From positions 86,141,201 through 86,205,200 of the forward strand of contig OZ038422.1 of NCBI GenBank assembly GCA_964036155.1: a DNA stretch of 64,000 nucleotides. The letters run 5' to 3'. The DNA comes from Diploscapter coronatus (taxonomy: Eukaryota; Nematoda; Chromadorea; Rhabditida; Rhabditidae). This document shows positions 1 to 11,508 of the stretch, one piece after another (within the stretch, counting starts at the first letter, position 1; every line of letters starts with the position of its first letter). Under the pieces are notes generated by a model. The model did not search any database. It worked only from the letters and a program-made list of their open reading frames with translations, and had not been told where the DNA came from. The translations under genes and the position numbers were made by a program.

Positions 1-50
1 GATGTTTCCTATCAAAGTTAATCCTCATCGTTCAAATATGACTATTTTAG

Positions 51-3000
51 GCGGAGGTTACGCTCAGGGTGGCGGAGGCATGACTTTCTTCGATCCTTGA
101 TGGACAGATGACTCAATAGTCAAATTTAGGAGGAGGATACGCCTCAGGTGGAGGTGGATACTCGGCACCAGGCGGAGGTAAGACTCACAACATTTTAACA
201 TCTCTTTGAAAAATCAGTGAATTAATTCAACTGGCTTTCTGCCGACAATATCATTTCACAATGAAAATTTAGAAATGAAATAAGTTGCTCAGAAACTAGA
301 CTTCTTAAGAGACGAAAACAGTTCTACTTGGGAGAAGCCAATGATACCTAAAAAAAAAACATCAAATTTAGGAGGCTACGCGGGCGGTGGTCAAAGCTAC
401 TCATCCGGAGGAGGTGGATATTCTTCCGGGGTAATATTTTGAAATCCCCGACCTACTCAAAGACCTTATTTTTAGGGCGGCGGTGGATACTCAGGGGTAT
501 TTTTGATCGCTTATAAATGCGCGATCTTGAATAACTTATTTTGAAAATTCAGGGCGGAGGCGGTTACTCTGGGGTGATTATTTGATGCGAGATCATAACG
601 TTTTACGAGTTTTATATTATCATACTTTTAATAGCTCAATTTCTCGATCATTATAAAAAAAAAATCGACTATTTTAGGGAGGCGGAGGCTACTCCGGAGT
701 AAGTTCTCTAGAAGCTCAAGGATGATGATACCCGAAATCGGAACTTCAAGGCACTAAATGACAAATTTTAGGGCGGTGGTGGTTCTAGTTACCAAGGAGG
801 AGGTGGTGGATCGGGATATTCGAGCGGAGGAGCGGCGCCTCCGCCTCCGCCTCCGCCCCCACCCATTCCGGCTGCACCCGCACCCGCGCAGGTCGAACCC
901 GCGGCCGCCCCGAGTGCATCCTACAATGAAGGAGTACGCAAATTCCAACATAGAGCTTTACGACACAAGTAGAAGATACCATTACGTAATGATAGTGTTA
1001 GGACCGTTGTTATTGGGTTGTAAAATGGGGAGCGACACTTGACCATATCATCATTGTTATCCACTTTTAATTTAAATCGGTCTAAACCTAGTATTTTGAA
1101 GGCTCGTCGTATCGTTAAATGAAACCCAATTAGCCTAAAATTTCTAAACTTTCAACACAAAGTGGGCAAAAACTCATGCTACAACCCAATACGTATTAGG
1201 CCAAGTACTAGTCAGATTGAGATCTGTTGTAGATTGAGATCAAATTACCTAAGATTATCTAGTGACGAATAAACCCGATTACTTTCGATTGTATTTTTAT
1301 GTTGGTCGATGACTAATAAATTGTTTGCTTATTCACACAAACTTGTTCATAATTTCTCCAGCACAGAGCAAACAATTTAGCCAGTCACAATCAGGAGTGG
1401 TGCCGGATTTTTTTAGATTCGACGTAAAAATTAAAAGTACTCGATTCCGGCCTACTCCTGTTCGCAATCAACATAAAATACAAGAACAGAAAGAAAAAAA
1501 GCATTTGAAAATTCAAATAGCAAATTTTAGGGGTCTTCTCAGAAGTCTAGCTCTAGCTCTAGTAGTTACCAAGGTATTTCCTTCCCAAGTCGAATGCTTC
1601 TTTTCAAGTGACACAAATCAGAAGGTCAATCCCAGTCATCTGGCGGTAGCAGCAGCTACAATCAGGGTGGCGGTGGTTCTTCATCTAGCTCTTCTGGCTC
1701 TTACAACCAAGGATCTAGCAGTTCATCGTCACAAGGAGAAAGTGGGGGATCATATGGTGAAGGTAAGCTCGAATTTGTTTTTGAAATTAAAGATATTTGG
1801 CCTCTTAGAAAGTTCGAGCAGTTCTGAAAGCACTGAAGAATACGGTGATATTGAAGAGAAAATCTCCGAGCTTTCCAAGAGGCCCGAATTTCTAAGCGGT
1901 TAGAGCGAAATTGCAAAAGTCTAATTCAAATGAAGATAACTTGTCTTCTTTCTTCAGACGACCTTTCAAACTATCTTTATTAGGCTTTCTGTATTTGTCA
2001 TCAAATTAAAGGGCTAAAAGAAGGGTAGGGGTAAAAGGAAAAGCCGATGACTATAATACAGAAATTGCTATATTTAGACCTAAAAACTGATAACTCATTG
2101 CACATCCAATTTCCAGGATCCGCTTCATCAGGAGGTCAACCTCAACCCTCAGGAGGCTCCAGCTACAGCCAAGGAAGTAGCAATGGGGAGGGAGGATCTT
2201 ATGATCAAGGTAAGTAGGTCTAAAAAATGAACCTAAACGTCGACACTGATTCTGCTTTATATCATGGATATAAGACATTTAGGCTCATCTGGATCTCAAT
2301 CGTCAAGTCAATCCTCTGGAGGTCAGAGCTACAGTCAAGGAAATCAGGAAGCCGGTCAAAGTCAAAGCTACAGTCAAGGTGGAACTCAAAGCGAAGGAGG
2401 CTCGTATGATCAAGGTTAGCTCGAAATTCGAAAAAGAAAATACCCTAAATAAATTCGAACTTCAAATAAATTTTCAAAATGGGTGCGAGCTGTCAAAGAA
2501 AAAAAATCTTAAAACAAGTTTGAACTTGGAAGAATTTCCAGGATCATCCCAAAACCAATCAGGGGGGAATTCAGGCGGAAGCTATAATCAAGGAGAAAAC
2601 CACGCTGAAGGAGGGTCTTATGGAGAAAGTAAAATTCAACCCCAAACAGTCCTTGAACAAGTCAAGAGATCATTGAAAAGTTCTTAGATTTTTTGAAAAG
2701 ATCCAGTTTTCTTGATAAACTTTTAGCTCATGAAAAATGCCGTCGTACTTTTTCCCAGAAAATCCTTCAATAACTGGAAAGAAATAAGAAACCTGGATAT
2801 ACTCTAATTTATTTCGTTTAGAAGATTACATAAGTTATGAAAAAGTAGGTTTCGGTTTGGAAAGGGCGAATTCGACTGAATCACATGGAGCTCTGTGAAG
2901 AGAAAAGAGAAAGTGAAAATAATAAGAAAAGTCTATTTATATGGACGCTAAATTAATAAAGTGGAGAAATGTTAGACAGATTGCTCATAATGAATTACCT

Positions 3001-4771
3001 TATAAATTTGGTCTTAAAATTTAAAAATCGCATAGAAGTTTTAAAAAAATGAAATGAAATGAATTAGTTTACGGCAATGGCACATAACAGTCATATATTT
3101 TCATGTAGGAGGTTAAATTTTTGTGAAACATACTTATGTTTCTTGTTAAAAGGGACATCAATGACATTTTTAGGCCAACAGTCTGGTGGCAATTCGATTC
3201 AACCCGGAGGATATAACCAAGGTGGGAGTGAAGGGGGTCACGAAGAGCAAGAACAGCACGAGGAGCATGCGAGCTCAGGTGGATATCAGCAGCAACAGGT
3301 ATAATTTAAAACAAAAAAAAACTTTCTAGAACATTTCATCAATATACCTACTATTTACCGGAGCTTATTGTAGTATTCATCCTATGTTTGCCCTCATCTT
3401 TTTGGTATTCGCTCGATTCTTTTAAGAAATAGTATGGAGATAGGAAAAAATCGAGCGAATACTACAATAGGCCTCTACCGGAGAAGACCATTTACTTTGA
3501 GGCTAAAGAATGTCAATGAAGAATAACATAGCGTTTCATGGACAGTCTAATGTGTAATTATTTTAGTCATAGGAGTAAATAAAGTCCGAAAAAGTGGGAA
3601 CTAAGCCGAAATTTGAAAATTTCAGAGGTCGGAACTTTTAAAAATGATAATTAAGGCGAACTACGACGAAGCCACGCAGCAAGGAGGTTCGCAGAACGCT
3701 GAGGAATATGAGAGCGGCGGGGATGGTAAAGGCAAGCAATTCTAACGCTTCATAGATTTATTAACATCTAGTTACAGGACTAACAAAGTCACTAACATAT
3801 AATGGTAATGAAAACTATTATGCAACGATGCAATAATTGAATTTTTCAACCGAAATTTGACATGGATGACGTATGTTTGGGGGTTTTCTAAATAGCATTG
3901 AGAATAAAAGTAAGAGTAATAATTCTGACTCGGAAATGGAAAATAATCGTAATCTTCAAGTGTACAAAAGTCAATTTAGGTGGCTACCGCCTGAGGCGAT
4001 TCTCCAAGTCGAAAAGTGATTTAAAAACAAAGGATTGCAATTCTATGAGATTGAAGAAAGTCATTAGACAGGCAAGAAATAAAAATAGTTAAACTTGAAA
4101 TTTTCAATTTTTAGGCCATGACCACAGACCCCGAAAGTTCGATGAAGAAGGTGGCTGACGCATTAAAAGTAAGGATGGTTTCATTTAAAAATTAGATAAG
4201 TTTCAAGATTCTTGAAGTACAAATTGCGAAATCGAAATTATAGCATTTTCTTATGCTGTCCTCAAAAGTTATCAAATGCTCAAGAAATTCTGTATTATTT
4301 GATTGATGTACGAAACAAGCTTGAAAATGCAAAAAATAGACAACTTCAAACATTTTCAGGCTCGACTAACCTTGAGTCAGTGGTACGTGGCGTGCGGTCA
4401 CGACTTGGCGCCTCTCGACGACGAAAAGCGAGAACACTGCTTGGTGAGGAGTTCTAGAAATAAACCAATCAATAATTTGGAAAAAATATTCATTTTCTCT
4501 TTCAAATGAAGAAAAGCTCGAAATTTCCGAATAATTTGGATTATTTGAAAGATAGAATTCTTCCAGTTTATAGAAGTTCAAACTTTTTGAAGAAAAATTG
4601 TACAAGTTAAAAATTCTAGAAAATTCGTTGGGAATCTTTCAAAAGTGATAGAAATTTTTATTTTCATCATTGTTTAATTTATTTGTTATTACCCAGGTCG
4701 ATACGGACGGTTTCTTCTGTTACGCCGTAGCCAAGGATGGTCCACTTCGGAAGCTCAGGAGAAAGTTCTAA
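51..4771 (+). CDS. Ground-like domain secreted protein, 5' end missing
   Basis: Eighteen exons are visible (51-68, 130-177, 372-430, 476-496, 553-573, 678-698, 772-933, 1531-1573, 1622-1762, 2117-2209, 2283-2414, 2542-2628, 3174-3298, 3656-3725, 3980-4071, 4115-4168, 4360-4443, 4697-4771), giving about 447 residues. The start lies left of the window. The N-terminal part is low complexity: Gly/Tyr repeats, a Pro/Ala run, then Ser/Gln/Gly repeats in which most exons end in SYxxG. The last four exons form a ground-like domain (hedgehog-related grd/grl families of nematodes): DCNS followed by a Leu/Lys-rich helix, then VACGHD, HCL and FFCYA, four cysteines in the family order. Such proteins are secreted and linked to cuticle, pharynx or glia; the role here is inferred from the family. 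The intron after 4071 is GC-AG; without it the domain cannot be read. The donor of exon 772-933 could instead lie at 890. Confidence 0.85.
476..698 (+). repeat. Array of three duplicated 21-nt micro-exons
   Basis: Exons 476-496, 553-573 and 678-698 are each exactly 21 nt, phase 0 at both ends, and each encodes GGGGYSG. They are separated by introns of 56 and 104 bp. The flanking exons 372-430 and 772-933 carry the same motif, so the array looks like tandem exon duplication of one repeat unit. Confidence 0.8.
3358..3481. repeat. Short inverted-repeat element in an intron
   Basis: The left arm starting CCGGAGCTTATTGTAGTATT and the right arm ending AATACTACAATAGGCCTC plus TACCGG are inverted copies flanking about 75 bp. 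It lies in the intron between exons 3174-3298 and 3656-3725 of the ground-like gene. It has no coding potential and is probably a MITE; single copy in this window. Confidence 0.65.
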
Positions 4772-4820
4772 AAGAAAAATTAAATTATTCTAATTATCGC
4801 GAAACTTCACCAAAACTACC

Positions 4821-4958
4821 CCATGTAAAATTTAACGACACCGCGCAGAATTTGTAAAATTCAGCAAGTTTTCCTCTTTTCCTGCATTCCTAACTAAATT
4901 CTGATGAATTTTACAATTTTACAAATTGCTGGTAGTGTTCGTTACCAATTTTACATGG
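4821..4958. repeat. Inverted-repeat element in the spacer 4772-5200
   Basis: The 429-bp spacer between the ground-like gene and fipp-1 is mostly this 138-bp element, with ends CCATGTAAAATT and AATTTTACATGG and inner arms that also pair. An AATAAA lies just after it, near 4963, and could serve the ground-like gene. No gene is seen here. Confidence 0.65.
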
Positions 4959-5200
4959 AGCTCAATAAAATAGGCTAAATTATTGGAAATATTTTCACTT
5001 GGTAACAAGTACCATTTTCATATTCTCCGAATTTCATAAATTATATTTGATCTATAACGTTTATATAAATAAAAATCGATATTGTATCGACGAAAAGAAA
5101 ACTTTAACAACGAAAATTACGATGGTGTTTGCATAAAATAGAGATTTTGGAGATCTTGAATAGGGATTTGGAATTTCGAAATTTGACAATCCCCTTAGGA

Positions 5201-8200
5201 TTAATCGACGCCAGGAGGTCCGTCTGAAATGTTATTTGATTTATAAAAATCCCACTTTTTAATACTCGGAATAAAAACATGGAATATGATAAGCTTCAGA
5301 TACTGCGGTATTTCTCATTATTGCTATGACATATGATAGCTTTTTCAAGTTCTCAGCCTAATTAATATCTTGTTATAGTTAGCACTTCTTCTGAAAATAT
5401 GAATGAGCTATTTTTAAAAACGAAATTATAAACTTTTTCCTCAACAAGAATGAAAAAGACTTAAAAATTTCAAAGAGTCATTTTTTATCAAAACTATTTC
5501 TCATAAAGAAAGCGTGCAATTTTCGAGGAGAGCGAAAAAATACAAAATTTGAAAAATTTACCAGCCCCGCCCCCACTAGCGAATTCATCGGAGTCGTCTT
5601 TTCTGCCTCGCCGACGACTCGACGAGCTCTCCCTCTCATCGTCCCGATCATCACGATGATGTCTGGAAATGTTTGTTTTCTTAATTTATAAGTTATGTGT
5701 TCAAAAACAATGTAAATTCACATGAAGACAATATTGAAAAGAAGAAATAGATAAAGTGACTCATTGTAGTTACCAGCCTTTTTTTTCTTTTCTCCATACT
5801 AATTTTCGGAAAAAGAGGGTGCTAGCTAAAATTGTCCGAAAGCGGTTTTCCTAGAATTTCGAAATTCTACCTTCTCTTCCTTCCACCCTCGTCGTCATCA
5901 CCGCGTCTGTCTCTTTTCTTATCTTTCTTTCTGGACGAGGACTCAGAGGGGCTGAAAATTGATTTATCTTAATTTTAAATTCAAAGATAACTTTAATTCA
6001 GTGTAAAATTTTCGATTGTCCATAATTTTAGCTGAAAATTTTAAGTCGGACTTAATTTAACAATTTCACTCTCTCATGCTCATTAACGAAGAACGTTTTC
6101 CTGCACAATGATTGCAAATTGTTAGTGGGTGTGGCTAAGCGCTATACCATTTCGGTTTCATGTTTGATTTGAACTATTTCGTGCCTGTCCCGTCTCCCTT
6201 TATCCATGATTATGAGTGATTCTATTATATTTTAAATCATGTCGCACTTCTGCTTTTCTTCGTTAGCGAACATGATAGAGTGAATTTGACTTTCTGTATT
6301 CCACACCCACTTGTTTTCTTTCCCTGCCTCCTTCCCTATTCTCTTCTCAAAGAGTGAACGTGGAATACAAAAGGGTGTGGGTTTTTGAATTTTTACCTGC
6401 CCGACCGACTTCTATGTCGGCGACTACGACTCTCCCTGTCACGATCCTCGCGATCGCGGTCACGTCGTCTGAAAAAATAACTTTTTTTTTCCTAAATAAT
6501 TATTTAGTTTTTCGATATAAACAGATGTGACTACTATATTATGCTGGACAAATCTCTACGAAAATGAACTAAGTTTGTAGCCTATCCATTTTAAAACTTG
6601 GAAGAAATTTCGTTCCATTATTCATGGATGATAATAACAGAAAAGCCAATAATTGGCAAAATCGAGTATGAAGAAAACGAATTTTTGAAACCTAGCCAAA
6701 TCAATTTTTAGAATCTAATTTCAAACATCGGCATGAATTAAACCATTGCCTAGAAAGTATTCTCTGATAATTCCACGGAAATTTGAAACTTATCAAACAT
6801 TGTCTCACCTCCCTCCATCTCGTTTGCTCGGCGATCTGGAACGACTTCTCCTTTTGTAAGTGGCTCGTCTCTTGTCTTCTCTGGAAATATATTCTATGCA
6901 GAAGTATATATCTTCTAGGAATTATATATCAGCCAAAAATTTCTTATTCTCACGGCCTTATGTTCTTTATGGTTAGGCTTTAGCCTCGTCCATTTGCAAC
7001 CCTGCTGCGCGCGCGTTGTGCATCGCCCTGTCAATTGCGCAGATTTTGGCAATTGAGCGAGACAATTTCTCGTTTTCATGCATTTATTTTCTCGTCATTT
7101 TCGCAGGCATTTCTTTTCTCCGGGCGTAATCACAAGACGTTATCAGGGGAATAGGATTCATCATAAGGCCGTGATTTTCAAACAAATCATTGAAGACGAT
7201 TTATCGAAAAATTCTTCTCTTCAAAAATTGGTCAACGTTTTTGAAGCATACCCATCATCCCCAAAATCTGGCTCTCTCTTCGCGTAGTTATCGAATTCGT
7301 TTGCCGTTCCTGGCGGCATCGTCATGGGACCACGGCCCATTTCTGAAAGTTGTAAAACTTTTATAAATTTCAACAGTTTTAATTGTGAAAATTTGCTAAT
7401 TTTAAATTTGAAAAAATTCTCACGAGGCGGTGGGAATCTTTGCGGGCCAGTCCCAGGGGGACCCATGCCAGGCGGAAAACCTGAAAATAGTTCTTAGAAA
7501 AATAAAAATCTTTAAAAAAAAAGCCAAAATAAAGAAACACGACTTTAAGTGATTTAAAAAAATAAAACTTTGTAAATCAAACCTGGCGGAGGCAGCATCG
7601 TGTTGAACGGAGGCGGAGGCATGTTTGGCATCATCGGTGGCGGGCCGCGTACCATCGGAGGGGGCAGAGCGGGATTGAAACTGGAAATTTCGAATTATTT
7701 TACAAAAAAAATAGTCCTTCACTTTTGATAAAATAGTGATATGTTTCAAAAGAAATGGAGGTTATTATCGATAAAAATTGCTTGAATAATTTTGGCTTAT
7801 TGTGGGAAAGATTATCTATTTAAAAATGTCAAACTATTATAGCAAACATCATGATCCATTCATTTGTGATAAAAATGATATGTTTCACAAAATGCTGATT
7901 TCTATCGGAAAAAGTGCTTTTTAATTGGATCGTTTCTTACGTTATCATATCTTTAAAAAAAAAAGAATTTTAAATTACCCAGGCGGCGGCATACTCATGT
8001 TGAGAGGTGGGCCGGAGAGAGTGGGAATTCCCTGGAATTATTACTTGTTTTCATCTTCGAGATTTTTTTGATCCTAGGACTGTTTGTATAATTTTTTTTA
8101 CCTGAGGAGGTGCAGACGAAACCGGAGTGCTAGCCGAGTCTTCGACCCCTGGTGGCAAGTCAACCCCGGGTGGAGCATCGGCACGGGGCTCTAAAATATT

Positions 8201-10702
8201 TCAGTTTTTTCATGGTTTTCACTGTCTCAACAAGTCACAATTAAAATCTTAATTTTATGGAAGAAGTTTGCTGAACACATGTTTAAATATTTAACATGGT
8301 CAAATAAAATCTATCTAACGTCGAAAATTTCATCCTCAAAGACTTCTTTAAATTTGAATCCTATTTGATGATATTTTAATTATAACGATATTCTCTCAAC
8401 TTTATGGTTTTGTAAAAATTTTAAATATATTAAATTATTCAAATTCAATATTTTGATTGTTAAAATAAAATCTCCTACCCGCAGGAAGAATAGGCGGTTG
8501 CCCGGGTGGTGGCTGATTGGCTTGCGGGGGCGGACCCGTGGAGAGCGGTGGCCCTGAAGGGGGTTGGCTGAGATTGACCGTGGGAATGATGGTCATGTTC
8601 GGGGGCGGCCTGCTGAAGTCCACCATCGGAGCTTGAGAGGATGAGGGTGTCTGGAAATAGAAATTCGAATTTGACGAGATGGTATATAGTGATAAGTTGT
8701 TTGTTTAATCAATTTTCTGGCAAAAATAATCAAAAAATTAGCCTCCTCATTCTGATTTCTTTTGCGAAAATGTAATTTTCAAGACTTTTGTCTTCGAGGT
8801 GAAAGATAACTTGTTTTTTCAGAAAAAAAAAGAGAATAAATTTTTAAGGCTTTTTGGAAAAATATACGCATTTTCTTACCACTCCCGGAGGGGCCAGAGA
8901 ACTCGCCGATGACGAAGCTGAGACTTGTCCGGGTCTGGTGCCGATCACGGTACGAACGATCGGCTGAAAATTAAATACGTTTCAAGTTATCGTGCATTTT
9001 CCCTAGCGATTATCTAAAATAACGTATTTTTGCGGCAATAGCTATTTTTCGAAAAATAATATTTTCATACTGAAAAAAGGATCGGGTCTGCTTCACTTAA
9101 TCAAGTATCATTATCCTTTCAAATAATAAAATGATGTGTTCAGTCGTTGTTTCGTTAAATCTCAATTATGATTCAATATTAGTCTTATAAATGCACACAA
9201 ATCCAACACACCTCATGACTATCGCCCTTGAACTGATACGGCTTGAACTTTCCTCCGTTATCCGTCAGAACTTTTAGCCCTCCGGTGGCTCCCTCAGTCG
9301 CCGATTCTGCAAATGAGGTTTTGTCTTCGAAATTTGAAAGTTTACAAATTTCCTATTTTCTGAAAATGTAGAAAAGATAAGAATTGGAAAAAACGATCAT
9401 TTTTAGAACCTACTAGGCATAGCCAGTGGATTTGTCAGAATGATCGAACTGAACAGAGCCTTGTTGGTCTGAGTCTGAATATTCTCGTTTTTCGAAACTT
9501 TAGATCCGTAAAAGTTCCACCTGATTTCCACTGAACTCGACTCGCAGCTTCTTCTGACGCTCGCAGTACGTGTTCCAAGTCTCTGAGAATTAAATAATTA
9601 AAAAATAAATAAATAATTTTAAATTCCAACCCTCGGTGAACCCGTAATTGAAGTAGTCGGTCAAATCAGCTCCGGGTCTGCGCCAGGGACGGTCCTCCAT
9701 CTGAAATTCGCAATTTTACCCCTTTCAAACACTTTCGCTTCTTTAACCTGAGCCAAATCAATATCGTAGATAGGCTTATCACCGATCGTGGGAACATGGT
9801 CCAAATCCAACTTGTTGGCCAGATGCTGCTGACCGCTCGCGGCGCTTTTCTGAAGGATAAATATAAGTTTCAGAAAGTATTTTATGAAAAATGCTCGGGA
9901 ACTGCTGTGTTAATATAGCCTAATGTTAGGAAATGCATAAATAAATATCCTCAAAAATTCAATTTCAATCAAGATGTTTTAGTGAGTGACATTTAGATAA
10001 GTTTCAACATATTCGATACCAACTTTTGAAGAACTACATCTAATGTGATCATCGTCGTTTTCCACCACAAATACTCGTATGAGGTATGAATTATTCCAGT
10101 CAGCTTTGCATTACTGTCTTTAATAATGGAATGAGAGAGATGATAACCGAATTTTTGCGGTGGAAAACGTCCCAACGTTTGATCGTCATAGAAGCGTATG
10201 GAATCGAATTAAAAGTACCGTAAAAGGAACGTTGATGGAGTCGTATTTCTGGATGGTAACTTGCACATTATCGTCATCGTCATCCGAGCCAAAAAGTGAG
10301 CTTCCTGAAAATAATTTTAAAAATAAATTATAAAAATACAAATAAAACAACAAGTTAAAATAGAGAAAATAAAATAATTGAAAAATACCATCATCCGATC
10401 CATCCTCAATCTGTCCGGATTCCAATTCTTCCCGATTCACCTGAACACCTTCTCCCTGACCGGGCGCTTCTTGCATCGAGTCCTAATTTTTTGTTTTAAT
10501 TTATGTCTCAAAAAATTATTTATAAAAATTATATCAAAGAAAGTCTAATTGAGTGAAAATTCGTCTTTCAATATAAAAAAAACTCAGCCTTTATTTAGGA
10601 TTTTTAAGATATTGCAAAATTAAAAAAAAAAAAATCAACCTGATCCGGTAGCCCACCATTTTCCGCGTTGAGCGGCTCTTCCGACATTTCAAGATCTGCC
10701 AT
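5201..10702 (-). CDS. fipp-1: FIP1-like pre-mRNA 3'-end-processing factor
   Basis: Twenty exons give about 541 residues. FIP1 is a subunit of the cleavage and polyadenylation specificity factor that recruits poly(A) polymerase in the nucleus. Diagnostic sequence: the Fip1 motif on exons 9631-9700 and 9521-9582 ([17 protein letters not shown], then the WNTYCERQ helix), about residues 117-155. Ahead of it is an acidic N-terminal region with DDDDD; after it come a long Pro/Gly/Met-rich stretch and an Arg/Ser/Asp/Glu C-terminal tail (exons 6809-6880 down to 5562-5662), the layout of animal FIP1L1. The start at 10702 is the first ATG after a TTTCCAG acceptor at 10713-10715. The final 23-nt exon 5201-5223 is less certain; reading through its donor would add an unrelated tail. 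The gene lies downstream of vps-36 on the same strand, about 0.8 kb away. Confidence 0.93.
6067..6282. mobile_element. MITE family A, copy 1
   Basis: A 216-bp non-coding element in a fipp-1 intron. The ends CACTCTCTCATGCTCATTAA and the inverted CACTCTATCATGTTCGCTAA form imperfect terminal repeats of about 27 bp continuing into ACGAAGAA. AATTT on both flanks may be a 5-bp target duplication. A copy of the same length lies inverted at 13863-14078 in vps-36. Confidence 0.85.
10040..10183. mobile_element. MITE family B, copy 1
   Basis: About 140 bp in a fipp-1 intron. The right end GCGGTGGAAAACGTCCCAAC and the left end with CGTTTTCCACCACAAATA are inverted copies of one terminal sequence (consensus GACGTTTTCCACCGCAAA). 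It shares its ends and much of its inner sequence with the elements at 11892-12029 and 12731-12876. No ORF; the left border is approximate. Confidence 0.8.
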
Positions 10703-11508
10703 TTTTAAAAATCTGGAAACTGATTTCATTTTAAAAAAAAATCCAGGAAAAAACCAGATATAAAAAAGAGCTTCTCAAACTCTTTTTCCCCAAAAAATAA
10801 TACAATAAAAATGAGCACTTTATTCGTCGCTGGCAATATCTGTAAAGTTCACTCACTTTACCACGAAAAAACCTCACTTCTCCGAAAAACACGATAAAAT
10901 GACTAGAAATAGACAAAGTCAATTGTGTAAATGAAGTCGAGAATTCTTGGGCAAACACTAGAATAAGGCGAACACAAGTTATAATGAAAACATTTTCGGA
11001 AAAATACGCTAGGTTCTTAGAGCGTACTTTTCAAAATTAAGATAATTATTTTAAAAAAAATGGCAAGATTATGAGATCGTAAGCTCATTGAAAACGGTGA
11101 AGGATACGATATTTACGAAATACCATAAAACGGTTTCTTGAAAAATTCACCAAGTTCATCCGACTACCCACTCATTTGGAAGGTTTACTAAATTTTGATC
11201 TGAAATGTTGCTAAAGGGGAAAAATGGATGAATTTTCTAAGCAAGTGCTTGATACAATGGTTGAACGTCCCAAGAAGCTCCAATAAAATATCCGGTAAAA
11301 TACTATCATTTTCAAAATCTAGACTCAATTCGATATCATCTATGATAGAAATTTTTGCAGATTATAGAATTTTTCAAAACTCGCGGCCCACAAAATATTA
11401 TTCTATTGGGAGGTTACGCCTTTTCTCTCTCGAAAAGATGCGCTATTTTTGTGGGAAGGCTTTTGAAAAAATATTAAAATTCTAAATTTTCCAAACTAGC
11501 GATTTTTT
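10703..11508. other. Spacer between vps-36 and fipp-1
   Basis: An AT-rich 0.8-kb spacer holding the fipp-1 5' leader (TTTCCAG acceptor at 10713-10715 on the minus strand) and the 3' UTR of vps-36. Short ORFs on both strands are low complexity and not supported. The spacing is larger than the roughly 100 bp usual in Caenorhabditis operons, so co-transcription of the two genes is possible but unproven. Confidence 0.5.

Noticed and set aside
1325..1903. 192-codon ORF in the ground-like gene
   Set aside because: It reads through introns and two real exons in the wrong frame; splice phases and Ser/Gly repeats support exons 1531-1573 and 1622-1762 instead.
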